Origin: Spirochaetaceae bacterium
Lineage (GTDB): Bacteria; Spirochaetota; Spirochaetia; Treponematales; Rectinemataceae
NCBI GenBank assembly: GCA_025355995.1
Contig: JANXYQ010000134.1
Coordinates: 1-58,441 of the forward strand
DNA: 58,441 nt
Reading direction: 5' to 3'
Within the stretch, counting starts at the first letter, position 1, and each line of letters begins with the position of its first letter. The notes below the pieces were generated by a model. It was given only the letters and a program-made list of their open reading frames with translations, ran no database searches and was not told where the DNA came from. Positions 16,020-24,483 of the stretch are shown here, piece after piece. The translations under genes and the position numbers were made by a program.

Positions 16020-18146
16020 ATGAACGCGAAAGTAGAAGACCTGCTCGAAGAGCTGTATCTCATCGACCCCGCCCTGCGGGGCGAGGAGGCGACCTTGAGG
16101 AAGACGATAGAGGACCTGCTCGGGTCCAGGCCGGACGGCAGGATGGACGCAGCCTTCGAGGCCGAGCTGAAAGAGAAGCTCCTCGCGGAATTCTCGAAGA
16201 AGGCGAAGCCGAGGCGAAGGCCTTCCTTCCTGCTCGCGAGGCCGGCCTTCAGGATCGGCCTCGGCGTCGCGGCGGCGGCATCGGTCCTCGTGGCCGTATA
16301 CGTCGGCATCGGCCCGAGGGCCGGCGCCATCAAGAGCTCGGGCGACGCGCCCGCTCCGATAGCCGCGCCCGCTCCGATAGCCGCGCCTTACCAGGTGCCG
16401 CCGCTCGCCGGCGCCAAGCCCGCTCCCGTCGCCAAGCAAAACAAGCCGAGGCCGGCGACGGTCAATGCCGCGCCTTACCCGGGCGCGCCTCAGGGCGGCC
16501 CTCAAGGAGAGGTCCTGCGAGAGAAGGACGACGAGGCGAGGATCGCCCTAGCGCCGGAAAAGGAGTCGAAGTCGGCGCTTGCCGGGGCCGCATCGATCGA
16601 CGAGGATCAAGCCGTCGCGCCGTCCCCGATCGCGCAGTCGGCCCTCGCCACGGCTCCCGCGGCGGCGAAGAAGGCTAAAGCGGCCTCGGCCGCGCAGTCG
16701 CCCACCGACGCGCTCCTCGACCGCGCTAGCCAAGACTTCAACACCGAGGGCTACGACCGCATCGTCGAAGCCTCCTTCGCGAAGGTGCTCGAGGAGCCGC
16801 TCTCGACCTTCTCGATCGACGTGGATACGGCGTCCTACGCCAACGTCAGGCGATTCCTTCGCGAGGGCTCGCTGCCTCCCCCCGACGCGGTGCGCATCGA
16901 GGAGCTCGTCAATTACTTCCCCTACGACTACGCGGAGCCGTCGGGGGACGAGCCCTTCGGCTTCGACGCCGAGCTCTCTCCCTGCCCTTGGAACGCGGCG
17001 CATTCCCTGCTGCGCGTAGCCCTCCAGGCCAAGCGCATAAGCGAGCGGGACATCCCGCCGAGCAACCTCGTCTTCCTCATCGACGTCTCCGGCTCGATGG
17101 AGGACGAGAACAAGCTTCCCCTCGTCAAAGAGTCGCTCAAGCTCCTCGCGAGGAGGATGAGGCAGCAGGACAGGATTTCGATAGTCGTCTACGCGGGCTC
17201 GGCGGGCATCGTCCTCGAGCCCACCGCGGGCTCGAGGACCGACAAGATACTGAAAGCCATCGACAGCCTCGAGTCCGGAGGATCTACCGCGGGCGGGGAG
17301 GGCATCCTCCTCGCCTACGACACGGCCAAGAAGGCCTTTATCCCCAAGGGATCCAACCGAGTGATCCTCGCGACCGACGGCGACTTCAACGTCGGCGCCT
17401 CCTCGGACGGGGAACTCGTGCGGATCATCGAGGAGGAGCGCAAGGCCGGCGTATTCCTCACCGTGCTGGGCTTCGGCATGGGCAACTACAAGGACTCCAA
17501 GATGCAGAAGCTCGCCGACTCCGGCAACGGCAACTACGCCTACATCGACACTCTCTCGGAGGCCGACAAGGTACTCGCGAAGCAGATGGCCGGCACGATC
17601 TTCACGGTGGCGAAGGACGTCAAGGTGCAGATCGAGTTCAACCCGGCGCGGGTCGGCGAGTACAGGCTGATCGGCTACGAGAAGCGGGCCCTCGCGGCCC
17701 GCGACTTCGCCGACGACGCCAAGGACGCGGGCGAGCTCGGCGCGGGCGCTAGCGTCACGGCGCTCTACGAGCTCACGCCGCCGACAGGGGCGGCCGCGCG
17801 AAGCGACCTCAAGTACCAGAGCGCCACCGTCACCGCCGCGGGGGCGGCCACCTCCGAGCTCATGACGCTGAAGTTCCGATATAAGAAGCCGGACGGCGAA
17901 ACCAGCAGCCTCGTGGAGAAGCCGGTCGAGATAGCCCAACGCGAGCTCGCGAAGGCCTCGGCCGATTTCCGCTTCGCGGCCGCGGTCGCCGAGTGGGGCC
18001 TCGTGCTGAGGGGCTCGGCGTACAAGGGAAGCGCGACCCTGGAACAGGCGGCGTCCCTCGCCCGCGGCTCGGCTTCAAAAGATCCGGGCGGCTATCGCGC
18101 GGAATTCCTCGGCCTCGTCGCCCTATCGGAGAAACTGAGCCGCTAG
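16020..18146 (+). CDS. Membrane-anchored VWA protein, YfbK type
   Basis: A 708-residue protein. The N-terminal ~70 residues are charged and probably cytosolic, followed by one membrane helix (about 75-98), a long Pro/Ala-rich periplasmic linker, the conserved segment before VWA (LSTFSIDVDTASYANVRRFL, about 262-281), a VWA domain with a complete MIDAS motif DVSGS (about 355-359), and the YfbK-type C-terminal domain (about 530-705). VWA domains bind metal and mediate protein contacts; the reaction, if any, is unknown. Adjacency to the sigma gene and the cytosolic head suggest it holds the sigma factor as an anti-sigma. GGGAG lies seven bases before the ATG. It converges on the GH2 gene with an 8-bp gap. 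Confidence 0.88.
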   Translation: MNAKVEDLLEELYLIDPALRGEEATLRKTIEDLLGSRPDGRMDAAFEAELKEKLLAEFSKKAKPRRRPSFLLARPAFRIGLGVAAAASVLVAVYVGIGPRAGAIKSSGDAPAPIAAPAPIAAPYQVPPLAGAKPAPVAKQNKPRPATVNAAPYPGAPQGGPQGEVLREKDDEARIALAPEKESKSALAGAASIDEDQAVAPSPIAQSALATAPAAAKKAKAASAAQSPTDALLDRASQDFNTEGYDRIVEASFAKVLEEPLSTFSIDVDTASYANVRRFLREGSLPPPDAVRIEELVNYFPYDYAEPSGDEPFGFDAELSPCPWNAAHSLLRVALQAKRISERDIPPSNLVFLIDVSGSMEDENKLPLVKESLKLLARRMRQQDRISIVVYAGSAGIVLEPTAGSRTDKILKAIDSLESGGSTAGGEGILLAYDTAKKAFIPKGSNRVILATDGDFNVGASSDGELVRIIEEERKAGVFLTVLGFGMGNYKDSKMQKLADSGNGNYAYIDTLSEADKVLAKQMAGTIFTVAKDVKVQIEFNPARVGEYRLIGYEKRALAARDFADDAKDAGELGAGASVTALYELTPPTGAAARSDLKYQSATVTAAGAATSELMTLKFRYKKPDGETSSLVEKPVEIAQRELAKASADFRFAAAVAEWGLVLRGSAYKGSATLEQAASLARGSASKDPGGYRAEFLGLVALSEKLSR

Positions 18147-18154
18147 GGCGGGCC

Positions 18155-20653
18155 TTACTCGTAGCTGGCGCGAAGGTGAAGGACCTTCAGGGCCGCTCCC
18201 AGCGCCTCGGCGCTCGGCGCGGCCTTTCCTTTCGTCGGGAGGAAGCGCAGGACGCGCTCCTCGCCGGGCATTAAGTGGAAGCCCGAGTCGTCGAAGCGCC
18301 CTCCCTCGACCGAAGGCGCGACGTAGAAGGCCGGCTTGTCGCAGCGGAGGACGAGCTCGGGGCCGCCCTTGCCCGCGACGACGCTGGCGACGAGGCGGGG
18401 GTCCGGAAGGGAGCAGCGCTTGGGCTCCGTCAGGAAGGCCAGGGCGCGCCTGACCTCGCGACCGACGGTCTTCCCGCGGTCGCCGGCGGGCCTCAGCTCC
18501 AGCTCGGCCTCGAGGAAGGCCTCCTCGGCCTTGCAGGGGAGTGCGGCGATCTCGAGGGAGAGCAGGGCGACCGAGGACTCGCCCGGGATCGCGGCCTCGG
18601 AGGCGAACTCGGCCACGACCGATCCGTCGAATTTCCGGAGCCGTAGGCTCAATTTCCCCGCCCAGGCCTCGATCCCGTCGTTCACCGCGACCGCCTCTAT
18701 CGCGCCGCCCTCGCCCGCGCCGTTGCGCGGGCCGATCAGGGCGAGGTGGAGGCTCTCGAAGAAACGGCGGGCCTCGAACTGGAGGAGCTTCCAGCTCCCG
18801 TCGTAGTCGAGGCTGGACCAGCTCGATACGGGCCAGACGTCGTTCAGCTGCCAGTATAGGGTCCCCATGCAGAGCGGCCGCAGGCTCCGCCAATACTCGA
18901 CCGCCGTTCCGATCGCCATGGCTTGCTGGATCTGGGACAGGTAGAGGGTCTCGCGCTGGCCCGAGGGCATGCGGAAATACCTGGACATCGTCTCCATGAT
19001 GATCGTGTTTCCCCTGTTGTGGCGCTGGTGGTGCTCCATGGACGGGCTCGTCACGTTGCGCTCTCCCTCCGGGGCGAAGGAGGCGACCGTCCCGGAATTG
19101 GGGAAGGACTGGAAACCGAACTCCGAGCAGAAGCGGGGCCTCACCTTGAGGTATTCCGAGAAGCTCTTGCCCTCGTGCCAGACGGACCAGAAGTGCATGT
19201 CCCCCCGGCCGTCGCCGTGCCAGTTGTCGGAGAAGTCCGAGGGGCCGCCGCAGGGAGAGGAGGGCCACCAGGTCCGCCCCGGGTCGAGCTCGCGCACCAG
19301 CCTGCCCAGCGTCCCCTCGTAGAGCCTGTCGTAGTCTACTATATATCTCATCGGCTGCCGCTTGGACTCGGCGTACCAGCCGAGGGCTCCCAGGGCCTCG
19401 TTGTTGCCGCACCAGAGCGCCAGGCTCGGATGGTCGGCCAGTCGGAGCACCTGGTGGCGGATCTCGGCTTCGACTCGGGCGAGGAAGGCGGGCTCGGAAG
19501 GGTAGAGGGCGCAGGAGAACATACAGTCCTGCCAGACGAGGAGCCCCTTCTCGTCGCAGAGCTCGTAGAAGTCGTCGGACTCGTAGCGGCCGCCGCCCCA
19601 TACTCGAAGGCAGTTCATGTTGGCTTCGGTCGCGGCGGTCAGGAGCTCGTCCAGCCTCTCCCTCGTCCAGCGCGAGGGAAGGGCGTCGGCCGGTATCCAA
19701 TTCGCGCCCTTGCAGAAGACGTCCCGGCCGTTCACGCGGAAGACCATGCACCTTCCGCCGGCGTCCTCCTCGGAGACTACCTCGAGCTCGCGGAAGCCGA
19801 CTCGCTTGCTCAGCTCGCTGTGCCCGACTTGGACACGCAATTCATATAATGGTTGAGCCCCATAGCCCGCCGGCCACCAGGCCTCGACGCCTTTCGCCTC
19901 GAGCTCGAGGGTGGCGCACGAGGCTCCCGCCGGCAGCTCGAGGACGCGGGTTTGACGGGAGCCGGCGACCGAGGCCTCTATCTCGACCGAGCGAGCGGAG
20001 GGGCTGTCGAACCAGGCGGTCACCGAAAGGCGCCAGGCCGAGCCCTCGCGCCGGACGCTCGTCTTCAGGTACTCGATTCGGGGGCCGTCGAGGGCGAGGA
20101 GGGAGGCGCCGTCGTAGATGCCGCCCGTCATCAGGCAGGGGCCCCAATCCCAGCCGGCCATGCACTGGGCCTTGCGGACCAGGTTGCGGTGCGGGGAGGT
20201 CACCGGGAAGATCGAGTGGGGAATCGGGTAAGGAAGGAGGGCGGCGGCTTCGGAGGCCGCCGCCTCGGGCGAGCGGATCAGCACGCTCACGACGTTCGTG
20301 CCGGCCTTGAGGAGGCGCTTGGCGTCTGCGCGGAAGGGCAGGAACATGTTGGAGCCGGTACCGAGGACCTCGCCGTTGACGCGGACCTCCGCGATCGTAT
20401 CGAGGACCTCGAATTGGACGAAGACGCGCTCATGGGCCAGGAATTCGGGTTCCAGCTCGATCTCGCGGACGAGCTCCCAGTCCTCGCGGCCAATCCACTG
20501 AAGATCCAGCTCGTTGCGGTCGTAATAGGGATCCAGAATCTCGCCCGCCGCCAATAAGGCGCTCATGATATCGCCCGGGACGGCCATGGGCCGCTCGCTT
20601 CCGTCGGAAAGGCGCTTTAGGGTCCAGGTCCCGCCTAGCATAAACTGGTCCAT
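18155..20653 (-). CDS. Beta-mannosidase (GH2)
   Basis: Cytosolic exo-hydrolase releasing mannose from beta-mannosides. The 832 residues show the GH2 order: sugar-binding domain, Ig-like domain, TIM barrel (about 300-600) and C-terminal beta domains. The acid/base Glu is at about 419 (WCGNNE) and the nucleophile Glu at about 511 (FCSEFGFQSFP). GWDWGPCLMTGGIY near 167-180 is typical of beta-mannosidases as opposed to beta-galactosidases. There is no signal peptide. GGAGG lies six bases before the ATG. It is divergent from the ROK regulator, and the shared operator overlaps its -35 box. It probably acts on mannan or glucomannan oligosaccharides imported by the neighbouring ABC system. Confidence 0.92.
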   Translation of the reverse strand: MDQFMLGGTWTLKRLSDGSERPMAVPGDIMSALLAAGEILDPYYDRNELDLQWIGREDWELVREIELEPEFLAHERVFVQFEVLDTIAEVRVNGEVLGTGSNMFLPFRADAKRLLKAGTNVVSVLIRSPEAAASEAAALLPYPIPHSIFPVTSPHRNLVRKAQCMAGWDWGPCLMTGGIYDGASLLALDGPRIEYLKTSVRREGSAWRLSVTAWFDSPSARSVEIEASVAGSRQTRVLELPAGASCATLELEAKGVEAWWPAGYGAQPLYELRVQVGHSELSKRVGFRELEVVSEEDAGGRCMVFRVNGRDVFCKGANWIPADALPSRWTRERLDELLTAATEANMNCLRVWGGGRYESDDFYELCDEKGLLVWQDCMFSCALYPSEPAFLARVEAEIRHQVLRLADHPSLALWCGNNEALGALGWYAESKRQPMRYIVDYDRLYEGTLGRLVRELDPGRTWWPSSPCGGPSDFSDNWHGDGRGDMHFWSVWHEGKSFSEYLKVRPRFCSEFGFQSFPNSGTVASFAPEGERNVTSPSMEHHQRHNRGNTIIMETMSRYFRMPSGQRETLYLSQIQQAMAIGTAVEYWRSLRPLCMGTLYWQLNDVWPVSSWSSLDYDGSWKLLQFEARRFFESLHLALIGPRNGAGEGGAIEAVAVNDGIEAWAGKLSLRLRKFDGSVVAEFASEAAIPGESSVALLSLEIAALPCKAEEAFLEAELELRPAGDRGKTVGREVRRALAFLTEPKRCSLPDPRLVASVVAGKGGPELVLRCDKPAFYVAPSVEGGRFDDSGFHLMPGEERVLRFLPTKGKAAPSAEALGAALKVLHLRASYE

Positions 20654-20673
20654 CCCCTGCCTCCATTTCTTCG

Positions 20674-20702
20674 TTGACGGTTCGTACGAGCCATGGTATA
20701 CC
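20674..20702 (+). promoter_or_regulatory. Promoter of the ROK regulator
   Basis: TTGACG (20674-20679) and TATACC (20697-20702), spacer 17 bases. The TTG of the -35 box is also the first possible start codon of the open frame, which is why the longest reading frame appears to begin here. The operator at 20707-20731 covers the expected transcript start. Confidence 0.6.
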
Positions 20703-20723
20703 TATCTTAGTTGGACTAATCAA
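20695..20723 (-). promoter_or_regulatory. Promoter of the GH2 gene
   Basis: On the minus strand TTGATT (20723-20718) and TATACC (20700-20695), spacer 17 bases. It shares the palindrome GGTATACC with the opposing ROK promoter, so the two promoters overlap at their -10 boxes. The operator covers its -35 box. Confidence 0.5.
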
Positions 20724-20731
20724 CCAACCAG
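20707..20731. promoter_or_regulatory. Putative ROK operator, GH2/ROK copy
   Basis: A 25-bp element of form TTAGTTG-N7-CAA-N-CAAC with the embedded palindrome TTAGT-TGG-ACTAA. It is placed to block both divergent promoters. The same pattern occurs at 8328-8352. Its position beside the ROK gene supports autoregulation. Confidence 0.6.
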
Positions 20732-20757
20732 CGAAGTATAGCCTAGAGGGGTGGATA

Positions 20758-21882
20758 GTGCCGAGAGGGACCGGGGCTGGGCCGAATACCGCGGCCCGGA
20801 TAGTCAGGACGATCTGGCAGAATCCTCGAATCAGTCGAGTGGGCATAGCTGAGCGTCTTGGCCTCGATAAGTCGACCGTCACCAATCAGGTCGCGCGCCT
20901 CATCGAGATCGGCCTTATAGAAGAGATCGCGGAGGGCACGGCCGGCACGCGCGGCGGCAGGAGGCCCATTCACCTCGCCATGAACCGCGCCTTCGGCAGG
21001 GTGATCGGAATCGAGATCCAGGTCGAGGCTTATGTGGCCGTCGTCGTCGATCTCGCGGGAGAGATCCTCGCCGAGACGAGGGGAAGCGTGCCCATCGGCG
21101 AGGGCGGCTGCTCGGAGATGATGCTCAGCGTCATCCACGAATGCACGGCGAAGCTCTGCCCCGGGGACGAGAAGCTGCTGGGCGTCGGGGTCGGGACGGG
21201 CGGCCTCGTGGACCTCAAGAAGGGCCGGATCCGCTATTCCGTGCCCCTCGGCATCCAGCTTCCGATAGATTTCGGCAAGACGGTCGCGGCCAAGCTGTCC
21301 GTGCCCTGCCTGATAGAGAACGACGCCAACTGCTGCGCCTGGGGCGAGCTGGCCTTCAATAGGGACGAGGCCTTGCGCGATTTCCTCTTCGCCCTCGTCG
21401 AGTTCCGCCGCGACCCCAAGTCCATCGGCCTGTCCGGGGGCATCGGCGTCGGCTTCGGCATCGTCCTGGGCGGCAAGGTCTACTCGGGGGCGCATGGCAA
21501 CGCGGGCGAGTTCCGCTCGGCCTTCTGCGACGGTTCGGGCGAGCTCCAGCTCTCCCTCACCAAGGCCAAGCTGTCCCGCCTCGACTCGGACCGCGAGGTC
21601 CTCCTCGAGGCAGCCGACGAGCTCGCGCGCAACGCGGCGATGCTGGTCAACACGATGGATTTCGAGCGGGTCTACGTCGGGGGGGATATCGAGGCGCTGG
21701 ACGTGGACTTCCCCTCCCTGCTCAGGCGCCGCCTCGAGGAGAACTGGATGTATCCCTTCCCTAAGGAGGTCGAGATACACTACTCGAGCCTCGGGGGGAA
21801 GGCGGTGGCCTACGGCGCCGCGGGAATGGTGCTCGACCGGCTGGTCTCGGAGCAGTCGCTCCCCGCGCTGGGCGGGCTTTAG
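20758..21882 (+). CDS. ROK-family transcriptional regulator
   Basis: Sugar-responsive repressor of the NagC/XylR class, 374 residues. An N-terminal winged helix (about 10-65, ARIVRTIWQNPRISRVGIAE and LDKSTVTNQVARL) is followed by an actin-like ROK domain with GVGTGGLVDLKKGRIRYSVP and IENDANCCAWGELAF. The zinc-binding CGCxGC cluster normally found after the GEFR-type motif is missing here (GNAGEFRSAFCDGSGE). The start is taken as GTG at 20758, seven bases after AGAGGGG; the upstream TTG at 20674 is the promoter's -35 box. Likely targets are its own gene, the GH2 gene and the GH94 operon through the 25-bp operators. Confidence 0.88.
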   Translation: MPRGTGAGPNTAARIVRTIWQNPRISRVGIAERLGLDKSTVTNQVARLIEIGLIEEIAEGTAGTRGGRRPIHLAMNRAFGRVIGIEIQVEAYVAVVVDLAGEILAETRGSVPIGEGGCSEMMLSVIHECTAKLCPGDEKLLGVGVGTGGLVDLKKGRIRYSVPLGIQLPIDFGKTVAAKLSVPCLIENDANCCAWGELAFNRDEALRDFLFALVEFRRDPKSIGLSGGIGVGFGIVLGGKVYSGAHGNAGEFRSAFCDGSGELQLSLTKAKLSRLDSDREVLLEAADELARNAAMLVNTMDFERVYVGGDIEALDVDFPSLLRRRLEENWMYPFPKEVEIHYSSLGGKAVAYGAAGMVLDRLVSEQSLPALGGL

Positions 21883-21891
21883 CCAGGGATT

Positions 21892-21908
21892 ATCCCCCGT
21901 CGGGGGAT
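21892..21908 (+). terminator. Hairpin after the ROK gene
   Basis: ATCCCCC-GTC-GGGGGAT, a perfect 7-bp stem ten bases after the ROK stop. No T-run follows, so it is a weak terminator or a processing site. Confidence 0.4.
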
Positions 21909-21932
21909 GGGTATAGGTTTCTTAGGGCATTT

Positions 21933-21949
21933 TCGGGCCTAGAGCCCGA
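21933..21949 (+). promoter_or_regulatory. Leader hairpin before the sugar-binding protein gene
   Basis: TCGGGC-CTAGA-GCCCGA stem ending two bases before the AGGAGG site (21952-21957) of the binding-protein gene. It may affect ribosome loading. I see no good -35/-10 pair between the ROK stop and this gene, so read-through from the ROK promoter is possible. Confidence 0.35.
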
Positions 21950-21963
21950 TCAGGAGGTACTAG

Positions 21964-23283
21964 ATGAAGAGACTGATCATCGCAACGCTGATGGTCGCGG
22001 TCGTCGCCTTAGGCGCCATGGCGCAGAAGACGACTCTCAACGTCCTTTACTACGTCGATGCCACGGTAGCGGGCTACGACGTGGACCAGGCGATCTGGGC
22101 GAAGTTCGAGGCGAGCAACCCGGACATCGATCTTCAGAAGGAGGAACTGTTCAGCGAGCCCTTCCACCAGAAGATGCAGGCGTACATCGCCGCCGGCACC
22201 CTGCCGGACGTCTTCTACATGTGGCCCTCCGGCCGCAGCGAGGCCGTTTACGAGAAGCACCTCGCCAAGGACCTCTCCAAGCTCCTCGGCGCCGACTTCC
22301 TCAAGAACTTTGCCCCGACCGCGACCAACCCCAAGGCCCTCGGCGACAGCATCATGCCCGCGTCGCAGTACCAGGCCATCATCCCCCAGGCCTTCACCCT
22401 CACGACGGCCGTCTACGTCAACACCAAGCTCCTGAAGGACAACGGTTTCGCCGTCCCCAAGACCTACGCCGACCTCAAGAAGATGGTGCCCAAGCTCAAG
22501 GCCAAGGGCATCTCCGTCATGATGCTGCCGGATAAGGACGGATGGCCCGCCCAGTCCTGCCTCTTCTCCACCATCTCCGGCCGCATGGTCGGCGACGCGT
22601 TCATCGACCAGGTCAAGGCCAGCAAGGCCAAGTTCACCGACAAGCCCTTCGTGGCCGCGCTCCAGGCATACGCCAACCTCTTCAAGGACGGGATCATCCC
22701 CGCCGAGGACATGAACGTAGGCTACAGCGAGGGCACCGGCCTCTTCGCCGCCGGCAAGGCCGCCATGTACATCGACGGCGACTGGCGCACCGGCGGATAC
22801 ATCACCGACAAGACCTCCAACACCGCCCTCATTTCCCCCGCGGACCAGGAGAGCTCCTTCGACATCATCAACTTCCCCTCCATCCCCGGCGAGAAGAACG
22901 CCGGCGTCGTCTCCGGCATCGCCGGCGTCGGCTACGGCATCAACAACGCCCTCCCCTCCGGCTCCGCCAAGGAGAAGGCCGCGGTAAGGCTCCTCAAGTA
23001 CCTCTACTCTCCCGAGGTCCAGAAGATCCGCTACGAGTCCGGCGCCTACGTCCCCACCCTCAAGGGCGTGACCGGCACGGTAGAGCCCATCATCAAGAAG
23101 ATGGCCGCCTACAAGAACGCCGTCGCGAAGACCACCTACGTCCTCGACGGCGTCCTCGACCCGAGCGTCTTCAACGTCCTCAACGCCGGCCTCCAGGGCA
23201 TGGGCCTCGGCAACGTCGAGCCCGCCAAGGTCGCGGCTGACATGCAGACTGCCATGGACGCATGGCTCGCCTCGAAGAAATAA
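21964..23283 (+). CDS. ABC sugar importer, solute-binding protein (family 1)
   Basis: Periplasmic receptor for an oligosaccharide ABC importer of the MsmE/MalE class, 439 residues. The signal peptide (about 1-20, ending AMAQ) has no lipobox cysteine, so it appears to be soluble or retained by other means. The family fold is clear from LNVLYYVDATVAGYDVDQAI, GTLPDVFYMWPSG, LPDKDGWPAQSCLFS and the C-terminal KAAVRLLKYLYSPEVQKIRY. AGGAGG lies seven bases before the ATG, and tandem TAA stops end the gene. A strong hairpin separates it from the permease genes and probably keeps its mRNA more abundant. Substrate is likely a beta-glucan, mannan or xyloglucan oligosaccharide, inferred from the linked hydrolases. 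Confidence 0.93.
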   Translation: MKRLIIATLMVAVVALGAMAQKTTLNVLYYVDATVAGYDVDQAIWAKFEASNPDIDLQKEELFSEPFHQKMQAYIAAGTLPDVFYMWPSGRSEAVYEKHLAKDLSKLLGADFLKNFAPTATNPKALGDSIMPASQYQAIIPQAFTLTTAVYVNTKLLKDNGFAVPKTYADLKKMVPKLKAKGISVMMLPDKDGWPAQSCLFSTISGRMVGDAFIDQVKASKAKFTDKPFVAALQAYANLFKDGIIPAEDMNVGYSEGTGLFAAGKAAMYIDGDWRTGGYITDKTSNTALISPADQESSFDIINFPSIPGEKNAGVVSGIAGVGYGINNALPSGSAKEKAAVRLLKYLYSPEVQKIRYESGAYVPTLKGVTGTVEPIIKKMAAYKNAVAKTTYVLDGVLDPSVFNVLNAGLQGMGLGNVEPAKVAADMQTAMDAWLASKK

Positions 23284-23297
23284 TAAAATAGCCTAGC

Positions 23298-23331
23298 GCC
23301 GCGCGGGCGACCCTCGGGTCGCTCGCGCGGC
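23298..23331 (+). repeat. Intercistronic hairpin, binding protein to permease
   Basis: Bases 23298-23313 pair with 23316-23331 along 16 bp with one G-T pair and a two-base turn. It sits between a binding-protein gene and its permeases, where such stems commonly stabilise the upstream mRNA or partly terminate transcription. Confidence 0.65.
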
Positions 23332-23353
23332 ATATTCTCCCTCGGAGGTCCCC

Positions 23354-24478
23354 ATGGCCCGGAAGAAGCGAATAGGACGCGAAGAAGGCCGCGCCTATTG
23401 GATGATGGTCCTGCCGGCCCTCATCGTATACATGCTGGTGCTGGCGTTCCCCATCGTGCTCTCGATCGTTCTTTCGGTGAGCAACTACAACGGCGGGAAG
23501 ATGTTCGGCGGCGAATCCTGGCAAATAACCGGATTCTCCAAATACGCCAAGCTCGTCGGCGATCCGTTGTTCTGGAATTCGCTCAAGAACAACCTGTACA
23601 TCGTCCTCATCTCGGTATTCGGCCAGCTGCCCCTCGGCTTCATCTTCGCATACATCATCTATCGAAAGACCGTGAAGTGGCCCAACTTCTGGCAGGGCGT
23701 CCTCTACGTGCCCAACATCATCTCCGTCATCGTGGTGGCCGTCCTGTGGTCGACCATCTTCTCCCCCAAGGGCCCGCTCGGCGAGGCGATCAATTCGGTC
23801 CGCTTCGACGCCTTCCATGTGAAGATCGCGGCGCTCTTCTCGGGCCAGTCGGGCTTCTCGATCACCGACGACCTGGTCAGGAAGATCCTGGACATCGCGG
23901 GCCCGAAGGCCTCTGCCATCTTCACCGACCCCCCGGCCGAGCTCAAGGACTTCCTCGCGAGCTATAGTCCCGATCAGCTCCAGCAGCTGATAACCGACAT
24001 GACGAACATGTTCGTCTCGAAATGGTCCCCCACCTTCCTCGGCATTCCCGACGTTGCGATGCTGCCGATCCTGTTCGTAACCCTATGGATGTGGACAGGT
24101 CTCTATATGATCATATTCCTCGCGAACATGCAGAAGATCGACGTGCAGATCATCGAGTCGGCCCGGATAGACGGCGCGAACGAGGGCCAGGTGATGCGCT
24201 ATATCGTCCTACCCGCCCTCTCCGGCACCCTCGTCAACACGGCGATACTCTGCATCGCCGGGTCGCTCTCCAGCTTCTCCCTCGTCTGGGCGATGACCGG
24301 CGGAGGCCCCAACCACGTCACCGAGATCCTGGCCATATACATGTTCAACAATGCGTTCCTGGGCCGGCCGGACTTCCCGCTTGCCAACGCTATAGCCCTC
24401 GTAATGGTAACCGTCAGCTTCATCCTCATCGGCCTCACCAAGGCCGTGGAGAATAAGTTCGGCGGGAAGGGGGAGTGA
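23354..24478 (+). CDS. ABC sugar importer permease (MalF/UgpA type)
   Basis: Inner-membrane permease, 374 residues, six or more hydrophobic segments beginning near residue 17. The cytosolic EAA loop that docks the ATPase reads ESARIDGANEGQVMRYIVLP (about 262-281). It is about 75 residues longer than a standard MalF/UgpA half because of an insertion between membrane segments (about 135-225), probably periplasmic. CGGAGG lies six bases before the ATG. It overlaps or abuts the partner permease gene. No ATPase gene is present in the locus, so a shared MsmK/MalK-type ATPase encoded elsewhere must drive it. Confidence 0.92.
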   Translation: MARKKRIGREEGRAYWMMVLPALIVYMLVLAFPIVLSIVLSVSNYNGGKMFGGESWQITGFSKYAKLVGDPLFWNSLKNNLYIVLISVFGQLPLGFIFAYIIYRKTVKWPNFWQGVLYVPNIISVIVVAVLWSTIFSPKGPLGEAINSVRFDAFHVKIAALFSGQSGFSITDDLVRKILDIAGPKASAIFTDPPAELKDFLASYSPDQLQQLITDMTNMFVSKWSPTFLGIPDVAMLPILFVTLWMWTGLYMIIFLANMQKIDVQIIESARIDGANEGQVMRYIVLPALSGTLVNTAILCIAGSLSSFSLVWAMTGGGPNHVTEILAIYMFNNAFLGRPDFPLANAIALVMVTVSFILIGLTKAVENKFGGKGE

Positions 24479-24483
24479 GGATT

